DNA of 64,000 nt from Phoebastria nigripes (GCA_035582835.1 JAYKAV010002442.1:3421728-3485727), one strand, 5' to 3'; positions 14,096 through 29,000 are shown, numbered from the stretch's first letter. Notes: generated by a model from the letters alone, not told the origin. Numbers and translations: made by a program.

Positions 14096-17000
14096 CAAAG
14101 CCAGGGCATAGCCCTGGCTTCAAGAACTGGGGTGAGAGGCAACTATACCGACATGACATTGTGTCACACCCCTGATGTTTGAAAGCCTTCTTTTTATTGA
14201 GAAAATGATGAGGAAAACCCCAGCTTTGCCTGGAACCTCCAAGCACGCTGTATTCTTATGCTGTCTCGCTCACCACATCTAAACCAAACACCCCACTGAC
14301 TAACAAACATTTGTTTCTTATTCAGATTAATGGAGACAAGTTATTAACTGATATTTATCCCAAAGCCCTGTGCTATCATTCCACTGTTTGGATTGGAAGA
14401 GGACAAGTTGTTATCCACTCAGTTGCTTTATTTATTTTATTTTTAATAAATAAATATATAGTTACTTGCAACGCTGTCTTAAAGGGAAGAGAAAGATCAG
14501 ACAGATTGGAAGAACAAAGGGAACACTGATGCTTATTGAAGCATACTGCAAATTCTTTCAGCAAGTGTCAAAACCATCAGACAACACGATTTGCCAGCAG
14601 TCACTGCTTAAAATGGAAAGACAACAGCCTGATCCAGGAGGAGACAGGTCGTATTTTGCCACTGGGAAGGCCAAAGTCAAAATTCATATGCCAACCCTGC
14701 AGCTCTTCTGGCTAGAAAGGAGAGAAGAGGCAGAGCATGCACAACCCTGGTGTCACAGCATCAACTCTAATTGAATAAGGGGTGGCACTAACAAGCTCCG
14801 AGGAAGTTTCTCCATCCTCTCTTGCTTTAGGGTACTGTGACGGAGCCTGTAAGAAGCAGGCTACAGCACAGAAAATTGTGGTTACCAAGCTCGTGCAACT
14901 CATTTTCATGCTGAGCAACAGGAACAGGCTAAAAGCAAATACATGGTTAAATCACTATGAAATAAAACAACAACGCCAGGAAAATGGATTTCTCTTTCCA
15001 ATCAAGAAGTGCTGTGTCTAAATTCTTTGATGAATATACAAGTCAGGCCAAATGACTGGATTAGGAAATGAACACTGATGTGAAATTCCATTTCTCTGGA
15101 TGGAAGGAAGAAAGGGGAGAATCTCTCTAGTGCTGTGTTTACAAGAAATGCCAATTATTTTAGTTTCCTATGCCATTGGTAGCCCTCTTCAAAACAGATA
15201 GATGATTATGAAGTTGCCCTGCTTAGTGTTTTTCAGGTCACTTTGACCACATTCGCGTGGCTTATCAGTATTACTCTACCTGTATTTGCCAGAAGTCCAG
15301 CATTGTCCTCCCACTGAACCTCAAAGCTGTAGAAGCAGATCATGTATTCCAGATCCATGAGTATCACGACCAGGCTGTTGAGCTGATCAGCCAGCCAGAA
15401 ATCTGCGAAGCCTACCTTGTGGAAGGGAGCAGTGAACACTCGAAACTGTCAGGAAAAGAAAGGAATAATTCATGACATAGTGTCAAAGACATCTAAATGC
15501 AGTGGCAGGACATCACAGCATTGAACAAATATGGAAATAACAGAAATGCTTGAAGATTTATTGCTGACCTTTCGCTCCTGCTGACAAAAGATAACTGTCT
15601 CCTCACTTTTAGCACAAATAACATTCCTGCTTTCCTCCTCCTGTATGCAACTATTCATGTCCCCCCCCACCTTTTTGGTGGCAGAAGAGCCCAGTCTCCT
15701 CCAACCAAGCTCTTTCCCAGAAACTCCCAGTCTCCATGTAAGAGCTCTACACAGCTCCGTTTCTCCCGTTGCTCCTCATTTTGATCAGCACTTTCTTTCA
15801 GGCATTTATGTCATGTCTGTTGACATCTTCCACACTTACCTTCTCCCTCACATTTAATGTCACTTAGGTTACAGACCCTCAGCATGGCCATTAGTCTGAT
15901 CCTGGCTCGGTTTACTTAACACATTAGCTGTTCTTTGGTGTTAGAAGTTGTAACACAAATCCAGTTGTTACTGCTGGATCTCCCAAGCCCTCTAGCAGAG
16001 AAAGAGTTAAAGAAAGGGCAGAGGAAATCCTATTGACTGTCAATTAGACTCCCTCTCAATCCCAGTCCACTCTCCCTCTAAGCCTTAACAGCAGTTTTGC
16101 TACTTTGAAACCAGACAGTTTTCATGGTCCATTACCTTTGATTACAACTCTCTCTACCCGGTTAGTTATAGGTACTAACGGCCAATTTCTCAAAGAGACA
16201 GCACCAGCACCATCCTGTAGTTCAGAGATTTATGAACCTTTAAATTAATGAAAGCACAGGCTAACACTGGGCTTTCATATTGCTCTCCTTATTAACCTAA
16301 AGGGTACGCCATTACAGAAACCCGGGAAAGGACTGACACATTCCCATCAGCTTGTAATGCCGATTTAAGGCTCTGGTCCTAAATTTCAAAGCCAAATAGG
16401 GGATTAAGACTTAGTGGCATTAAACAGCAGATATGGATCTTGACCCAGAAAGCACTGTGCTCACGTAGGATGGCACCTATTACAAAGGCTCGAACAGGGC
16501 CAGCCATTAGGGAGGTCTATCCTCAGTCAAAGCAGTCCAGCTGCAGAACAGCTGCTGCAGAGGTCAGAGACGCCACACAAGCCTTCCTTTTCAAAAGGTC
16601 CTTCCTCCATTTTATCAACACTCCCTGATACTACCTTTACCTGTTTCATCATAAACTCTTTTTTTCCAGAAACAAAGACTAACTAAAACAAAAGAAACGT
16701 GAAAACAGCTTTACAGATAAATCTCCCTGAAAAAAGAAGAAATTAATAAAATCCATGTTGTTGTTTAATTTAGGGAGAGACACTTAGGCACTGCCAGATG
16801 ACAGCATAAAACATTAAGGAGAGTAGAAACTTTCCACCTAAAGGTTACAACAGACGAGGAGTCAGCAGATATGCCCACGACCTAGCTAAGGCACTGGTAT
16901 CTCAGTCAACTATCCTCAAGAACCTGAGCTGCCGTTTGAACCCTCCTAACCCGACGCGTCAAGCTCTGTGGTTTCTGACTGCTGCCGCACGCTGCCCAGG

Positions 17001-20000
17001 CGCAGCTGGAGCTGCAGCCCAGCTACCAGAGGGTGCTGGCAGCGGAGGGCACTGCCTGCTGACAGGTACCACTGGCAACTCCCCAATTCCCAGCTGAGAA
17101 GTGTCTGCGACATCCTCCAGTGAAGATGGACCGCAAGAAAAAAGTCATAAAAAACCCAAAGCTGGAGTTGAACCTCAGTTTCAAGTAATCGGTTGCAATT
17201 ATATATCAACAGTTCCACAATCCAAGCACAGACTTCCTGGTGCTGATTATTGCAGTTTTAGTAAGTGCTGAGACAGTAGGTATTTGAGCTGGAGCTAAAC
17301 ACTTCCCAGATTTTCACCTCTCACAGACAGGCTCCGTGCAGTTGTTTCGCAATTTCNGTGCCCCGCAGAGAGCGTGGGCATGCAGACGCTGTGCTATCCC
17401 CTGTGATGGGATCCGATTCCTCCTGGCAAGCTGCTCTCCTCTGCCTACACAAATGCACTCGTGGGCTTCTCATCGGCAGCGAAGGGACAAGGAAGGACCC
17501 CACGTAGGTGAGAAAGAAGAGCCTGACATGGGAATTAAACTTACTACGGGCTAAATAACTTTCTTCATTCAGAGAAAGATCAATTCAGGTGCAACTTGCA
17601 GTCCCTCAGGGATTATCAAAAGAGATCCCACTCATGAGTACCAACAAGCAGTTGGTGATGATCACAGGTGGATGCAGTAAGCCTCCTAGATCCATCAGGA
17701 AATGCTAAAACACACTAAAGTATGCTCCCGATTTGGTGCTAGAAAAATTGAAGGTGCCAGTAATGCTCTGCTACACCCGATATATCAGACTTCATTTTGG
17801 CTGGAAATGAAACNTATCAAGCACGCGAAGAAAAACGCTCACCAAACCAAAATTTGTGTGAACAGCACAGTTCTAAGAATTGNGCTATTTAAACCTCCTT
17901 TCACCCAGATAGCTGCTGGCAACTGCAAGGAGAAATAAAATACACCAGCCGGCCAATTACATACAATAAAAATTAGAAAAGCCTAACAGCTACTCTTTAT
18001 GTGGTTTGTCTGGCCTCTTTTTTCCCCTTCCGCATAACACACAGTCAGACGTACTGTGTCATTTTCCACCGTTAAGGTGATCTTGCATTTGATGAAGCTT
18101 TTTTCCCCAGGAGACCGTGGGATGAATTGGCCTGTGCACGCTCAAAGATACGTCTGTGTTGCAGACTGCAGCGTGGTCTAGAGATAGCTGGGATAGAGCA
18201 GGTACTGGAAACTAAGAGTTCTGTGAAGACTGAGACTCTTACCCTGTTAAGACATTAAGGTAAATTAGCACAGATATTGCTCACGTGGTTAGAGCACTTC
18301 CAGTGCTTCCCCCAGCACCTAGTCTTACAGCAGTAAGACTAATGAGGCTTGGGACTAAAGGTACATCTATGAGAGATGGCTGAATGCTGGAAGGCAAAAA
18401 AGGAAGAAACTGAAATAGGAGTAAGCTAGCAAATCAAGTAACAGAGGTAAGCGCACAGACATTAACTAGCTGTGTGCATACCTGCANGCACACGCTTGAA
18501 GCATGATTCTATGTTTCATCTTTGTCATGTTCCAGATAAAGTTAATTGTTTTAATTGGCATTAAAATGATTCTACGAATAACATCAGCCAGCCAAACCCT
18601 CTTCTGCCCAATGCTCCAGCAAGAATAAGGTATCAAGGGAACCATCTTGATTAAAGTCAATTTAAAAGGGCATACAGGGTGGGTATGAACATGTGCAACG
18701 GCCATTTGGAAAGAAACTGCTGAGCCATCCAACAAGTTTGAAAACTGTTCTTTTGGAGCTCCCACCTATAGCTGGAACCCTGAAGTAGCACGCATATTTA
18801 CATTCAATTTACAAGATTTATCTTANCAGGAAAAGAGGAGCTGGGTCGAAAATAAATAGTTCTGCTTAAGACCACAAAAAGATTTGCTGGAAAAAAAAAC
18901 CCACCTATGAACATAATTTCATAAGCAGTAACCTTTGCAAAGGTTCCCTCTCCATCAGTGAACCCTCTCAATGTTGGCACTCCCCAGTTTGGGCTGAGGA
19001 TCATCCACGCAGCTTTGCCTTAGAGCACTGTAACCCTAACCAAACTGTTTCGCTACATTCAGGAACAAACAAGCAAAGACATCTGAGTGTTTCTGTATCT
19101 GCAAAAGTATGTATACAGCTGTCTATAGGAAGATTAACAAGCAGCTACCTGCAATATGAAGACAATAATAGACTGGTACAGACAAGCAGAAGTTGCTTCT
19201 GTAAACCCATGCTCAACAACCATTTGCAGTCAATTCCTTATCAGGTCGGCTCTATGAATACACAGTGCTATAAGCATCCCTCTTTCCTGAAGATTAGTGA
19301 CTCTTGTATATACTTAACTGCTACTGCTCAGCTACAGCATTTTTTAAAATTTATGTATTTAGATCAGGTTTGAGACTTACCAATAGTTTGAGCAGCCAAA
19401 AACGGGACTTGTAATATAAGGTTTTGGTAGGGTTGATGAGAAAAAGCAACATGAAGCCGTACAAGATGAGTGGATTCACCTGCATAGGTATGTAGGTGAA
19501 TTTACCATATATACATGCCAGCAGGCTCAGGCACCACAAAACCCCCAGGAAACCAGCAATCTACAGAAAGATAAAAAAACCACATAGATACCTTATGAAA
19601 ATACAGCCCCAAAACCTATAATGAATTCTCATTATAAGAAAAGGGAGAGCAGCGCTCAATCCTGTAATCTAATCAGACTTCAGCAACTTCCTCTTCTAAT
19701 TGTGTTAGAACTCCTTGCCAGGAAACGGTGCAGGATTTATCCTCCTGATACACCGCACAGCTCAACCACTCCTACCATCTATTCTGTTTACCTCAAAGAG
19801 ATGTTGATGGGACAAGTTGCTGCGGGGATTGAGTTCGAAGATGAGGACGTGATTCACTCCAGCCTGTCTCCAGCCATATGTGTTGATACCCAGGAGAAAG
19901 AGGAATTCTATCAGGAGAAAGCCACCTCGATAGATTCTCACCAGTGGCCACACATTTGGTCCATCTATAAAAGCCACACCTGGCAAAGACAAAAATGAAA

Positions 20001-23000
20001 CGACCTTAGTGATAGCACAAGTCATGTCACAAAGCAAAGCTGCGCTCCGCTGCTTTACGCTGGCTCTCAGATGCTTGGCTGTACCCCAGGAAAACAGGGT
20101 ACGCTCATATGCACCTGCATATTGCGGCAAGTGGAGGAGTTTTTGCCTAGCCTGTCAGAGGATTTAGGAGCATTCTGGGGAAAATTCACTCTCCAGCTGG
20201 TGTAGTCGGGTCATTAGCAGCATCTTAAGTCCCTTGTCTCACACTACAGGCACAAGGGACAGCACTAGCATGAATTGTGACTATATGCACTTAAATGTTC
20301 TGGTTTAATGGAGATGAAATCCCAACAGACAGATAGACAAATACTTCAGCTCCCCACAAAACCAAGAAGTACCATTTACAGCATTTAAAACAATGCTAAA
20401 CCGCACCTAATCACTGAACTCAATACAACTGTAATGTAATACATATTCATAACTAGCAATATAATTTCTAGCTGCACCCAAACAGAAAACCCAACATAAG
20501 GCAGCAATACTGGAAAGCCTGTTGCTTCCTTTAGGGTCTTTAGGGTTTTGGAAATAAATTTGCTTAATTTCAAACAATGAGCAGCCTTATACAGCAGCAG
20601 CTTTCTCTAGCACAAGCCCCTCTGCAAAGTACTGTCCCCTGGTTGCCCGATACGAGTTTTAGGAGAAAGGCACAAGTAAAATACAGTTGTTCAAATCCTC
20701 ACTTTCAGTTTCATGGAGTGTTTCTCACCCACGTGCTTTTTAAGAGGGGGAAAAAAAGAATCGATGCTGAGAATGTATCCTCACAAACTCTCCTGTCTAA
20801 ATTACAGCCCCAAGTTTTTCAAACTTTTCTTCAGAGAAAGCCTATCTGTAAGAAGTTTCATGAGTTCAGTATCTGTACTTTATATCACATGAAATTATGG
20901 AGGAACAGTGCAAGGGACAATGACTCAAGAACTATTGCTTTGAATTTAAAACTTAAAGAGAATATTGGATTCAGGCAAAAGAAAGTCAAATTTTGGACAG
21001 AAATGACAGACAACCTGAAGAAGCTGAAAGAAATGAGTCTTAAATACGGAATTGCAAAAGCATGCATTTCAAATTTTAATCTGAAACACCTGAGCTGAAA
21101 CACTTGGCAGACAAAACCAAGGGAGGTGCTTCCAAACAGGACAAGGTAGTCCCAAAAATACTGAGTAAGAAATGAGCAGACAGAATAGGACAGATGTGTT
21201 GTGTGCTAGTCGAGACAGAATACCCAGACAAAGGTTTATCCTGAGGTGAACAGTTTAATATGACAGTATAGCATATGACTTCCACAGCTAATGCCCGCTA
21301 ATCTTATTTCTGGACTCTCAGGGTGGTAGAGGATCATAATTGCAGTATGGAAGAGCGGCTGGTTCTGGAGAAAAAGCAGATACTGAACAGTACAACGAGC
21401 TGAGCTACTGACAACACAGAAACTAAGAGCATCTCTGTATATTCTCTCCTCTGATACTAAACCCTATCTAGTTTAGTTTGCGCAGTATAAAGGCTAGATT
21501 TGATTCCCTTTCCATGTTTCCTAATCGAACCATTTTCTTCATTACAGATGAGCAGTTTGACTGAAGACCCTCCCCTGCTTGCAGCGAAGGTGTACAAGGT
21601 CTCAAACTGGTGTGACCCAGTCCAGGGCTCTGTACTACAGCCCTGAGGCAAAAAGATTTTCCATTCATGTACTGTTTCCACTTAAATCCAACACCACAAG
21701 CCAAGTCACCTCCTAGAGTCAAGCAGGTACATGACACTTGATCAACTGATCCCTTCAGCAAGCGCGGGCTCTGAACACGGTGCTCAGAGAGGAAGATGTC
21801 CCTGGTGACAAGCCCAATAGCATCGCAGCCTGATACCCAAACGAGAGACAGGGCACTGCTGCAGCAAGAGTCTTGAGATCTTGCATGAAGTCTTACAGGT
21901 TTTTGGTTAATAAAACATATGCTCATTTCCATGAACTTTCAATCTCAGTTACACATTAGCCTGGTACCTAGGAAAGCTGATACGGAAACAGTGAGGCCTC
22001 AAAATTCATACTCTTTAGGGTGACACTCTCTGGGATCCACCTGTAGCAGCTTTAATGGACCCCAAGTTATTGTGAACTCACCTCTATAAAACGTAGCTGT
22101 TCTACTTTTAAAATCAGGCAATACACAAGTGGTTTACTACTAGAAGTCATGTTTTAATGCTGTTTCAGAGATTCTACGTATACAATGCTAAAATCCTATC
22201 TTNGTCAATCAAACCATAAAAACAATTTAGCAAAAGTAGCAGAGAGGTTAGCAAAGTAATATCCAATGGAAAACAAACACTTTGCAGTTAGAATACAGTT
22301 TTTGCCCAATATGTGAAGTAACATACAGATATCAGATCATGTCTGCTGATACAAACACACCTATTAGTCACACTAGGTTAGTAACATCTGCTTTAGAGAT
22401 ATAATCATTTTTATGAATTCATTCTCACAACTGTGTCACTTTTTCATTCTTAATACTGAGAGATAAAGCAAACACAACTGGCTTCAATTGTATTTGCATC
22501 TCATACAGAGACCAAGCATGTAAGTTCCAGAAAAAAAAGATAATGAAGAGTAAAGAACAGCTTATACACATTAAATGGACCCTTCATGCAGACGGGTCAA
22601 CTTTCTGCCTCTACCATAGGAAGACCAAACGGGAAGCAGTACAAACAGCTTCTCAAACAGAGAAATTTTATCCCAAGAGATGACTGGATCCAATTACAAA
22701 AACATCTGATTAAAAATTCTTTTAAGTGAAAAACACAGACATGGGCTTTCCCTAGTGCAAGAGCTTGTACGTTGATTTAAGCATTTTCCTTTGTACTGCT
22801 TAAGCAAGTTACAACACTACTGAAATCACACACAATTTACAATTAGTAAAGCCACTTGTGATTAAGCACTGTATCTGGATCTAGAGTACTAACATGGCTT
22901 TTACTCTAANGAGAGTCCAAACTCAGAAGGCGCAAAGCAGAATAAAACGAAGGCCTGAGATATGCAATAATTTATTGTAGCTTTTAAACAATCTTGCCAA

Positions 23001-26000
23001 AATCTGCCAACAAGAAAAATTCAATTAATTCCATTAATAGGCAGCAGGCATTGAAATCCTAGAGATTTCTACATGAAAATGTCCCGAGTGGCGTGGTGCT
23101 CACATGACTCTACATCTGGTCTCATTCTCTGCAGGGAGTCAGTACCATGCAAAACAAGTTCTACAAGCACCTCTCTCAAGGTGGGAGAGGGCTGTGCATT
23201 CACAGAACAATAACAGAAATCTGTCTTTATACATGGATGTTGCACCTCCAGAATATCCCTCCAAGAGTAAGGAGGAAACCAGGAGAACGAACCATAATAT
23301 GTTCAAAGTCCAAAATCGGTGTATATAATATGAGAAAAACCACAACCTGTTACTGAGCAGAACTAATAATTCACAACACTGTGATCTGACTCAGACTGAT
23401 TTAACCCAGAACATCCTGACCGATCCAGTTCAGATCCAGGCCCTCGCTAAGTGAGACGAGAACATATCCAAACCAAGGTATGGGAGCCAGCCGGGTCCAG
23501 CCGAGGATACCCACCTGAAAGTATGACAGTGACGTTCAGTGCAATGAACAACCCGCAGAATAATCCAACCCTGAATGTAGTCCAGGCTGGTACAGGCTGT
23601 GAACAAAGCAATGGTGGAATTAAGGCGGAATAAATATGTTATCAGCAAAGTCAGATTAATTTGCAGAGAAAAATTTAAAATCAGGGATACAACGTTCTGA
23701 TCTCTGATCACACTCTTGCTCTTGAAGTGAGGTTTTTTAAACTGAAAATGCTGCATAATATTCTTGCCTATGTTGTTGCTGTGTTGAAACAGAGCTTGGG
23801 CATCTCAATGCCCTTTGAAAAATATTCCAGACCACACAAACACTAAGCATATGTTACTAGCACAAATCTCCTTTTACTATTTATCTCATCCCTTCATTAC
23901 CTTGTCTGCATGCATTAGGAATAGTAAGTAAGCTATTTCCAAATCTTCCGGAACTAAAGCAGATTATGTGACCCCTCACAATTTGTGGAGCATGCTCACA
24001 TCAATTATTTTCACTACTTTCTTCAGATGTTGAATCTAATTTGGCACCTTGACAAGCTGGAGAAGCAGCTTCGCTATATAACTCGATCTCTCACCTGAGC
24101 TGCTCCTAAGGGTGGAACACGCAAACGTTTCATAGCCTTCTGTCTGTCTCCATCTTCTAACTCATTGGTCACCACTTCCTAAGGAGATAAAGATATACAT
24201 TACAGAAGTTCATTCTAATGATAAGCACATGATACTGCATTAAAACAAAGGAAAAAAATAGCAGTTGATTTCCAAGTTACATTTGAGCCCCGGCCCAATA
24301 CTCTTCTAATACATGGTAACAAAGACATGAAAAGCTCACCATGTTGCATCAAGTTATTACACGATACATGCTAACACTGCATGAGCTTTTCAGAGTGAAA
24401 AGTTATCAGCTGAAGAGAACATACCCAAATTTATGTAAGCAGTGCCAGAAATCAGTGGCATTTCAAAATCAATTAATAGTTGCCTTGGTGGTGCGTACAA
24501 GCTATAGAGAAGGCAAAACATTATAGGAATCAGTAGTGAACAAGAAAACATTGTTTTCTAGTTGAAAGAGGAGCAGTGCCCAGACTAGCATCTTTACCTC
24601 TGTTTCGGAGATAAGCTGGTTGATCTTCTTGCAGGTGTAGAAGGGTGCCACCTCCACCTCGGCCACCCGCCATTCTGCCCCCCGCGTCGTCTCCAGGTTC
24701 TTGTCATGCTTCTTTAAGATCTTGCGGAAGCCGGTGAAGTTCAGGTTCTGCAGACGAGGGAAAACAGTTACTGGCTTTTAACCTCGGTCAGCTCCCAAGA
24801 AAGTTAAATGGTTGTATTTCCAGTGCTAGCAAAAAAGGAACAGTTAATAAGAAGAATCAAAATTATTGCATCTATTGCCAGGAAGTTTTTGAGTTGTTAC
24901 TTTATTAGAAGTAATACATATCCCTTGCAAATAACAGAAAAAATGTGGGACTCAAGGGCATAAAAAGAGGTAACTTATTTGCAGGGAGCTACCTAAACCT
25001 CATATTCCCTGAAAAGCCAGATCACTGCCACTTTCCTCCTTAATGCAGGAAGCGATGACATTCCTGATCAAACCTCACTGAAGATAAATAACCTTTGGAC
25101 GTACTCAAAACTTGTATGCTTAAAGTTATTTCAAGACACGCTCCCTCTGCCTGGGTACACCTTGCTGCATACGTCCCAGGTACTGCAACTCGGCAACTGG
25201 TGTTTGGATTAGCAGTAGTTGTAACGAGCTCTTAACAAAAATACAAAGCTGAAGAAAGATTACGTTTTGTCCCAACTCCCACAGCCATTGCCAATCCTTC
25301 AAGGTGTTTTCCCTTCTGAAACTAAGCTACTGATTACCAGTTTCTTTAAACTTTACATTGGTTTTAAATCAAGTTCTCCAGATAAGTGCATTATAGAAGG
25401 GAAATCCTTGTACAACAGAAAACTTGTGAAAGTTTTAAATGCTGCAGATTAAATCCAGACAAGTGCATCCCCGTAACAGCATCCTTTTCTACAGAGTACA
25501 TTGCACAATGACTGCAAAACTAGTTTAGGCTTGCAGACATGGGAGATGTAACTCTCTGGTCTGTCGAGATAAGCACACAGCGCTGCATTAAAACATGAAA
25601 TAATGGTTGATTTCCAAGTTTTATGAGCCCTGACCCAACACTCTTCTAATGCACAGTAACTAAAGATAGGCAAAGCTCACCACACCGCAGGCAATTGCTG
25701 TAACAAGATGCATCTGAAATCCTGCATTTCATTATACAGAAAACGCCACTCGAAAGACTCAATGTTTCATTCAAGCAACAGCAGGAACACAGACAGACCA
25801 TGGAAGATTCACTTCTAAAAAAGCTTAGAAAGTAGCTTGGAAAGAAAAACAGAGAAAACGGCAAAATCCAATGCCCTGGGGAGAGGCGCCAACTACTCAC
25901 TGAAATTATTTTCAATCTAATTATGCTTAGAGTGATTTAATACCAGACCCCTACCGTTTAGGTGGGGAAATGAGGCTAGGGAGACAGGAGCAGGAAGCCA

Positions 26001-29000
26001 ATGCATTAATGATCTGCACTATTGCAGACAAAAGACTTTAATTACTTTCTATTGGAAAAGCCAGCATTCCACCCCAGGGAGAGCAGATCACTATTTCAGA
26101 AATTGGAAATTAAAAAGATGCAACAAAATGATGATTTGGGTCAGAGGTTTTTCCGTAGCCTGAAATAACATCACTTTATCTGCCACATGTGCAATCACAG
26201 CCTAACTCTGGAGTGCCTTGGCAGGTCAGTCACAGTTACACCAGACACCCTAGAACCTCTCCAGTGGCGTTCCATCCTCTGGCTGCAAAAATTCTGCAAG
26301 CCCAAAGTGCATGATAAAAACAGCGTTGGTTACAGTGGAACTTCTGATGAGGAACGCGCAGTGATGAAACTGTGAAACAAAACAGTCAAACATCATTTAC
26401 GCAGTCAGAAGTTTTGTATTTCTTGCTATTCGTGATGCTTTTATTCTGCAAGGGACTTTCTCCAAGCCTGACTTCCATTTCTGCTGGATACTAATCGAAT
26501 GCATTGAAGCAGATCAACTAATGGTATGTCTTGTCATTAAAGGTGAAAAAAACCAAACAGCGCAACTTACGCAATAATGTTATGCAAGATCAAGTAGGAT
26601 CAAACAGCAGACTCAAAAATCTTTGCTCATATACAAGCGTATCAGGAAATGCACCAGCCAGGCAAATGCACAGCAGTTTAATAAGACTGATTCAGCCTCC
26701 ATTATTTGCCCCACGAGTGTACTATATTATATACGTATATACTATATACTTAATTTCTCAAGATTTGTTTGTTCTAAACCACAGTATTTCAAATAAATAG
26801 ATTTATTTATATATGTACATACTCTAGAATTATATATTACTGTTAACAATAAATTATTTTTATCAGAAGTTTAATCATTGGTAAGTTAAAAAAGTATCAG
26901 CTGCCCTGGAAACAAGTTATAGTTTCACTTGATGTTTGGTTTGTGTACCTTAGGAATGAACGCGTGTGGCTTTTGCTCTTGCTTCAGTCCTAACAGACTG
27001 AGAAATTTGCTGTTGACGTCACTATCTCCTACACGAAGGCCTCAGCTACGTCATCCTCCCACCAGGTTACTGTTTTCCCTCTCNGAAACTGCAAGACCTT
27101 GAATACTCCTAGTTCTTATATTCTAAGCTCAGAAGTGATTAAGAGTAGTACTCTGGGATTTGGGTTTATGTTTGGTTTAGTACTTGTATTCCTTGTCCTC
27201 AACTTCAAAACCAATTTGAACTAATTTTTCTCATTCTCTCTTTGAAGTTACGTTGTAGAAAGAAGCTCTGCTCCTTTTGGAAACTGTGAAAGCTATCAAA
27301 TTCAGATGGGTTTTACATCAATATTTAGTATACATACAAAGGACCTGGATTCGTGGTAGCAAAAAGCAAAAATATAAGCGTGCAAGATGCCTTTCTTCAC
27401 TGATGCAGAGTAGGAAAAGATTTTTCAAAGGAATGACCTATGTCACCCCCTATTTAAATTCTTCATCAAGCCTCAGAAGTGATTTTTGTAGACAACAGTA
27501 AAAGCTTTCTTTTTTTAAGAGTGAAGAAATCACAGGATGTAATACTGCTTTGCTCCACACCTGAAAAGCAAAGCATACTCTACCTTTCCCAGGATTTTGA
27601 ACTAGAAACCATCTCTAGTAGTTAAAGGNCTTTATTGAGAAAGCCATAAATAGTTTCTGCAACTATAAAACCTGTGTTCAGGACTCACAGAGGGGTGTCT
27701 GTTCAACCAATGAAAATAAGTAGTTATAATGTTCTTAAGAGGTGGTCTGAACACATCCTCAAGAGCTTCCCTTGAAGGCAGTCTGATGCTTTTTCCAATA
27801 CAAGTTGGACCAAGATTTTCCAACCTGGAAACCCAGTATTAAAGCAAGGTAATTGCAGTTGAGGCATCTGGAGTGAGTAAGTGTTGGCAGCGTATGCGCA
27901 TGTGCTCAAGGACATAACATCATTTTAGGAGAGGTACAAACACTCAGAATTTTGGAAAAATTACGTTTTTGTCCATACTGCAGAGTGGTATTCAAGTAAT
28001 TCTTATGGTGAATTTTGTTTAGTAAAATTCTCCAGTACAATGCTGGTAAAGATCTAAATACAGATGTAGCAAATTTAAGTTAAAGAATTTAACTTTTCAA
28101 ACATTCTTATTTAACAAGCTAAAAACCCCCACAATAAGACATTTAAAAGCATTTCAGAGTATTTAACACCGAAAGAGCCAGCCTAGCAAAAAAAGATCTT
28201 AACAGTTTCAGATTTTTGTTTCAAGATTTTTGGAACNCAATCAGCGTCTGCAGTATTTACCATGCCCTTTCATGCCAGAAATCCAAGCACAACTGAAGAT
28301 ATGTTTTTTCATACTTCAAGGCAAACGAAGTATTCTGTATCCTACAGAATTAAAAACATTTTTTTTTTAAATGGATGTTTTAACAAGAAATTCTGATATA
28401 GCAAGGTCACGGTCACTACCATGGTAACGCCAAGAGGAAACAGTATGTTAGCATTTCAGGTTTCATTACAAATATCAGATAAAAGAGCTTCTTCCCCAAC
28501 TTGCCAGCTCCAGCCCTGCACAGAACAACACACTACAGAAGAAGGAGGCCCCGATGTGACTTCGTGTCCTGACCATGCCTGGGCCAAGGGTGCTGGTGTC
28601 AGCCAGCCCAGAAAAGGAAGAAGAAGGAAGGTCCTTCTGCAGGTCAGCTTAGCATTTCTAGCTCAACAAAAAGCAACAAGACGTACGCTGCTAGCTGCTA
28701 GGCATCTGCTTTTTCTTTAAAAATGTTTAGGGACCCCAAAATAAAAAGAAAAAAAAAAACTGGCTTGAACGAGGCAACTCAAGGATACACAAAGCACAGA
28801 GACATTTACGCACAGGGTTTTGTAAAACCACCTCTTTTTTCAGATACCTGATAGTTCTGCAGTAAGATGAGGCTGAGGTAGAGCTCGCTGAAGGCCAATT
28901 TCAGATCTTTGATATTCCTATGCTGGACACGCTCTTCGTGGGACAGGTGGAAGACCGGCTTTCTGCGCCGCTGCAGCGTGGAAGCCCCACTGGCTTCTTT

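Larger units (their letters stand above)
24748..28847 (-). other. XPR1-like intron (4.1 kb)
   Basis: Non-coding by inference. It contains repeat copy 2 (25568-25727), an AT-rich palindromic stretch near 26720-26870 and a cluster of CRE-like sites near 27014-27053. Confidence 0.6.

Noticed and set aside
20577..21098. A 173-codon plus-strand open frame, the longest in the window
   Set aside because: It lies wholly within an intron, antisense to the gene. It has no recognisable domain or splice context, and one such frame is expected by chance among so many.
21468..21932. A 154-codon minus-strand open frame
   Set aside because: It is intronic and resembles no XPR1 exon or other family I know. 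Local composition makes a chance open frame plausible.
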